The notes beneath the pieces are model-generated. The model searched no databases and was not told the origin of the DNA. It worked only from the letters and a program-made list of their open reading frames with translations. Positions 62,310 through 64,000 of a stretch of 64,000 nt of DNA are shown here, in pieces (positions within the stretch are counted from its first letter, which is position 1; every line of letters begins with the position of its first letter). This DNA comes from Gammaproteobacteria bacterium (GTDB taxonomy: Bacteria > Pseudomonadota > Gammaproteobacteria > Steroidobacterales > Rariloculaceae): positions 34,573-98,572 of the forward strand of contig JAJDWR010000021.1 of NCBI GenBank assembly GCA_022825505.1, written 5' to 3'. The position numbers and the translations under genes are program-made.

Positions 62310-64000
62310 TCACAACGGGCATGCGGGCGCCATGGCAGGCCGGATGACGTTCACCTCCCTGCGCTCTGAGACGACCGCACCAGACGCATTTCCGCCCGCA
62401 GCGTGGTTTACGCGCTCCTGTCTGGCGATCCTGAAGAGCTCCGAACGCAACTGCGACGCGCTCCATGTCGGATTGGCGTGCGCCAGATTGGTGGCGTAGG
62501 CTGCCAGTACCGCTGTGGCATGCGATGTCGTGCCGTCAGGCGACTCGACATAAATTGTATTCGGTGCGAACACGCCATCGGCGCGGATGGCCGCTTGCGC
62601 GTCACCGAACCGACCAATGGCTCCCGCGAAGACGGTCTTCTCCAATCCGACCCCAGTGTGAGCGATATAGTCGCCCATTGCTCCGCATAACGGAATGAAT
62701 CCCTCAGGATCATCAGGATCGAAGTCGTCGCAGTACAGCGGCGTGGACTCAAAACCGTTACCGGTAGGTTCGCCTGTGCTGTTTTCCACCCCGGTGATCA
62801 CCAGGACATTGTGATCACGAATCCACTCGGCAGCCACCCTGGCCTCGAAGGTGAACGGGCGATCCTGCACAAAGAAGAAGAATGAATCGGTTATTCCTGG
62901 CGAGTACCAAGGAGAATCGTTCGTAGCGGTCCAGAATATGCCCGAATCGTCGGCGAGCGTATGTCTGACGATCCCTGAACCGTTGATATGATCCAATCTG
63001 TTGATTCCATCAATCAGAAAGGCTCTTAGACCCCATAGCTGATCGAGCGATGCGCAACTGGAGTTGTCCAGAAACGTTTGAGTGATCTGTTCTCCATGCG
63101 TTCCCGGCCCGAACTCTTCGAGGTCCACGACCGACACATGCACACGGCCACGCGGTGTGGCCTCGACCGTTCGCACGTCCCCGTAATCCTGCACGACCTC
63201 AACTACGGGAACCACGGGCACCGCTACGGAAAGGGTGAACGCAAGAGATGCAACATCGCCATCGGCATCGGCCGCGGAATAGGTCAGGTCGTAGTCACCC
63301 GCCGCCGTCGGCGTGCCGGTGAGCCGGCGCGTGAGCGGATCGAAGCTCAAGCCGGGCACTTCCGGCGCGAGGCTGTAGGTCAGAGTCCCGTTCCCTCCGC
63401 TTGCAGCAGGCAGCGTCAACGTGTCGATGGCGGTGCCCACCGTGTACGTTTGGTTTTGCGGCGCCGCGCCTTCGGCAAAATGGGGGACGCTCTGCGGCTC
63501 CGTGCGGCCCTCGATCCGGTCGATGCGCCACACCCCGTCGCCCTGATGCGATGCCTCGAAGTGGTACTCCCGGCCGCCGATCGTCTCGTTGTCGATCCGG
63601 ATCCGGATCCCGGCCAGGCGCCCCAGGAACGAACCCCGGCCCCGAGCATTGACGGAGAACTCATCCGTTGTTCCCGGGTACGTACAGCTCTGACCACTGC
63701 TCAGCGACATGCCCACCTGGCAGACGCCCAGCGAACCCGGCGCCCCTCCGCCGCCCCCATCGGTGGGGGTGTCCGGATCAGTCCCGCCCTGTCCCCCGTC
63801 TGCATCATCCATGACGGACCAGTTGCCTCCGACCCAGTACCCGTCTGGGTTGTCGGCGTCGGTGCAGAACGAGGCGAACCAACCGCTGGCGGGCGTCGCG
63901 AAGTAAAGATTGGCCTCGCACTGAAGGGCGTCGTCGTACGACTGGGTCATCCGTCCCGCGTCCGCCCCCAGCGCGGCATAGCCGTAGCGGCCCGTCCGGC
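62310..64000 (-). CDS. Exported subtilisin-like (S8) protease with putative Ig domain, 5' end outside window
   Basis: The frame is open to the window edge, so the N-terminus is missing; 562 codons are visible. A Gly-rich Asp/Thr linker and a Cys-containing segment (GVCQVGMSLSSGQSCTYPG) are followed by a putative Ig domain (LTYSLAPEVPGLSFDPLTRR, LTGTPTAAGDYDLTYSAADA). The protease-like part has Asp in HVSVVDLEEF (63123-63125), His in GTHGEQ (63096-63098), an oxyanion Asn in GVENSTG and Ser in DGTTSHATAV (62523-62525). Asp and His are only about 10 residues apart, unlike standard subtilisins, so activity is uncertain. Confidence 0.7.
   Translation of the reverse strand, partial: RTGRYGYAALGADAGRMTQSYDDALQCEANLYFATPASGWFASFCTDADNPDGYWVGGNWSVMDDADGGQGGTDPDTPTDGGGGGAPGSLGVCQVGMSLSSGQSCTYPGTTDEFSVNARGRGSFLGRLAGIRIRIDNETIGGREYHFEASHQGDGVWRIDRIEGRTEPQSVPHFAEGAAPQNQTYTVGTAIDTLTLPAASGGNGTLTYSLAPEVPGLSFDPLTRRLTGTPTAAGDYDLTYSAADADGDVASLAFTLSVAVPVVPVVEVVQDYGDVRTVEATPRGRVHVSVVDLEEFGPGTHGEQITQTFLDNSSCASLDQLWGLRAFLIDGINRLDHINGSGIVRHTLADDSGIFWTATNDSPWYSPGITDSFFFFVQDRPFTFEARVAAEWIRDHNVLVITGVENSTGEPTGNGFESTPLYCDDFDPDDPEGFIPLCGAMGDYIAHTGVGLEKTVFAGAIGRFGDAQAAIRADGVFAPNTIYVESPDGTTSHATAVLAAYATNLAHANPTWSASQLRSELFRIARQERVNHAAGGNASGAVVSERREVNVIRPAMAPACPL

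Overview
The window is a GC-rich bacterial chromosome segment. Gene content and order point to the Gammaproteobacteria: rph/rdgB divergent from yicC-gmk, rpoZ-spoT-ridA-recG followed by ubiA, a type II citrate synthase, and bioB-bioC next to comF. No rRNA, tRNA or CRISPR array was seen. Long cadherin/FN3/Calx-beta surface proteins, several toxin-antitoxin modules and eukaryote-like lipid genes would fit a host-associated or particle-associated lifestyle. That last point is inference; species cannot be named.

Layout. 1-6.1 kb is housekeeping: the start of a TonB receptor, gltA, rpmE, rdgB-rph, then yicC-gmk. 6.2-14.9 kb is a metal-related island lying between gmk and rpoZ, genes that usually sit side by side. 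It holds a Zur-type regulator, a DUF5916 protein divergent from a TonB siderophore-type receptor with a Zur-box-like dyad between them, and a three-gene ABC-2 transporter. 15.1-20.9 kb is rpoZ-spoT-ridA-recG-ubiA.

21-30 kb is an accessory zone. It contains an exported protein of unknown role, tiny membrane proteins, an OsmC protein, remnants of HicB, IS3 and GNAT genes, a ParE/Phd pair, and an intact tnpB inside an element with terminal inverted repeats and an 8-bp target duplication. It also has NfeD/SPFH and HipBA with two matching operators. 29.6-44.2 kb is comF, bioB-bioC, ctaA-ctaB, uvrD, trkA and a tripartite RND efflux operon.

44.3-49.5 kb is the most unusual locus. A GPP34 (GOLPH3-like) domain is fused to a cytochrome P450, divergent from a sterol C-24 methyltransferase (Erg6/SMT)-like gene, and followed by an SCPx-type thiolase and a GYD protein. 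It may modify sterols or related triterpenoids, with the GPP34 domain holding the P450 at a membrane.

49.6-53.4 kb holds trkH, a TPR protein and TRAP permeases. 53.8-64 kb, all on the minus strand, carries a small lipoprotein, an Rpn-nuclease-like remnant, a very large adhesin with a C-terminal beta-barrel, an outer-membrane barrel protein, a truncated CARDB/FN3 gene and the end of a subtilisin-like exported protease.
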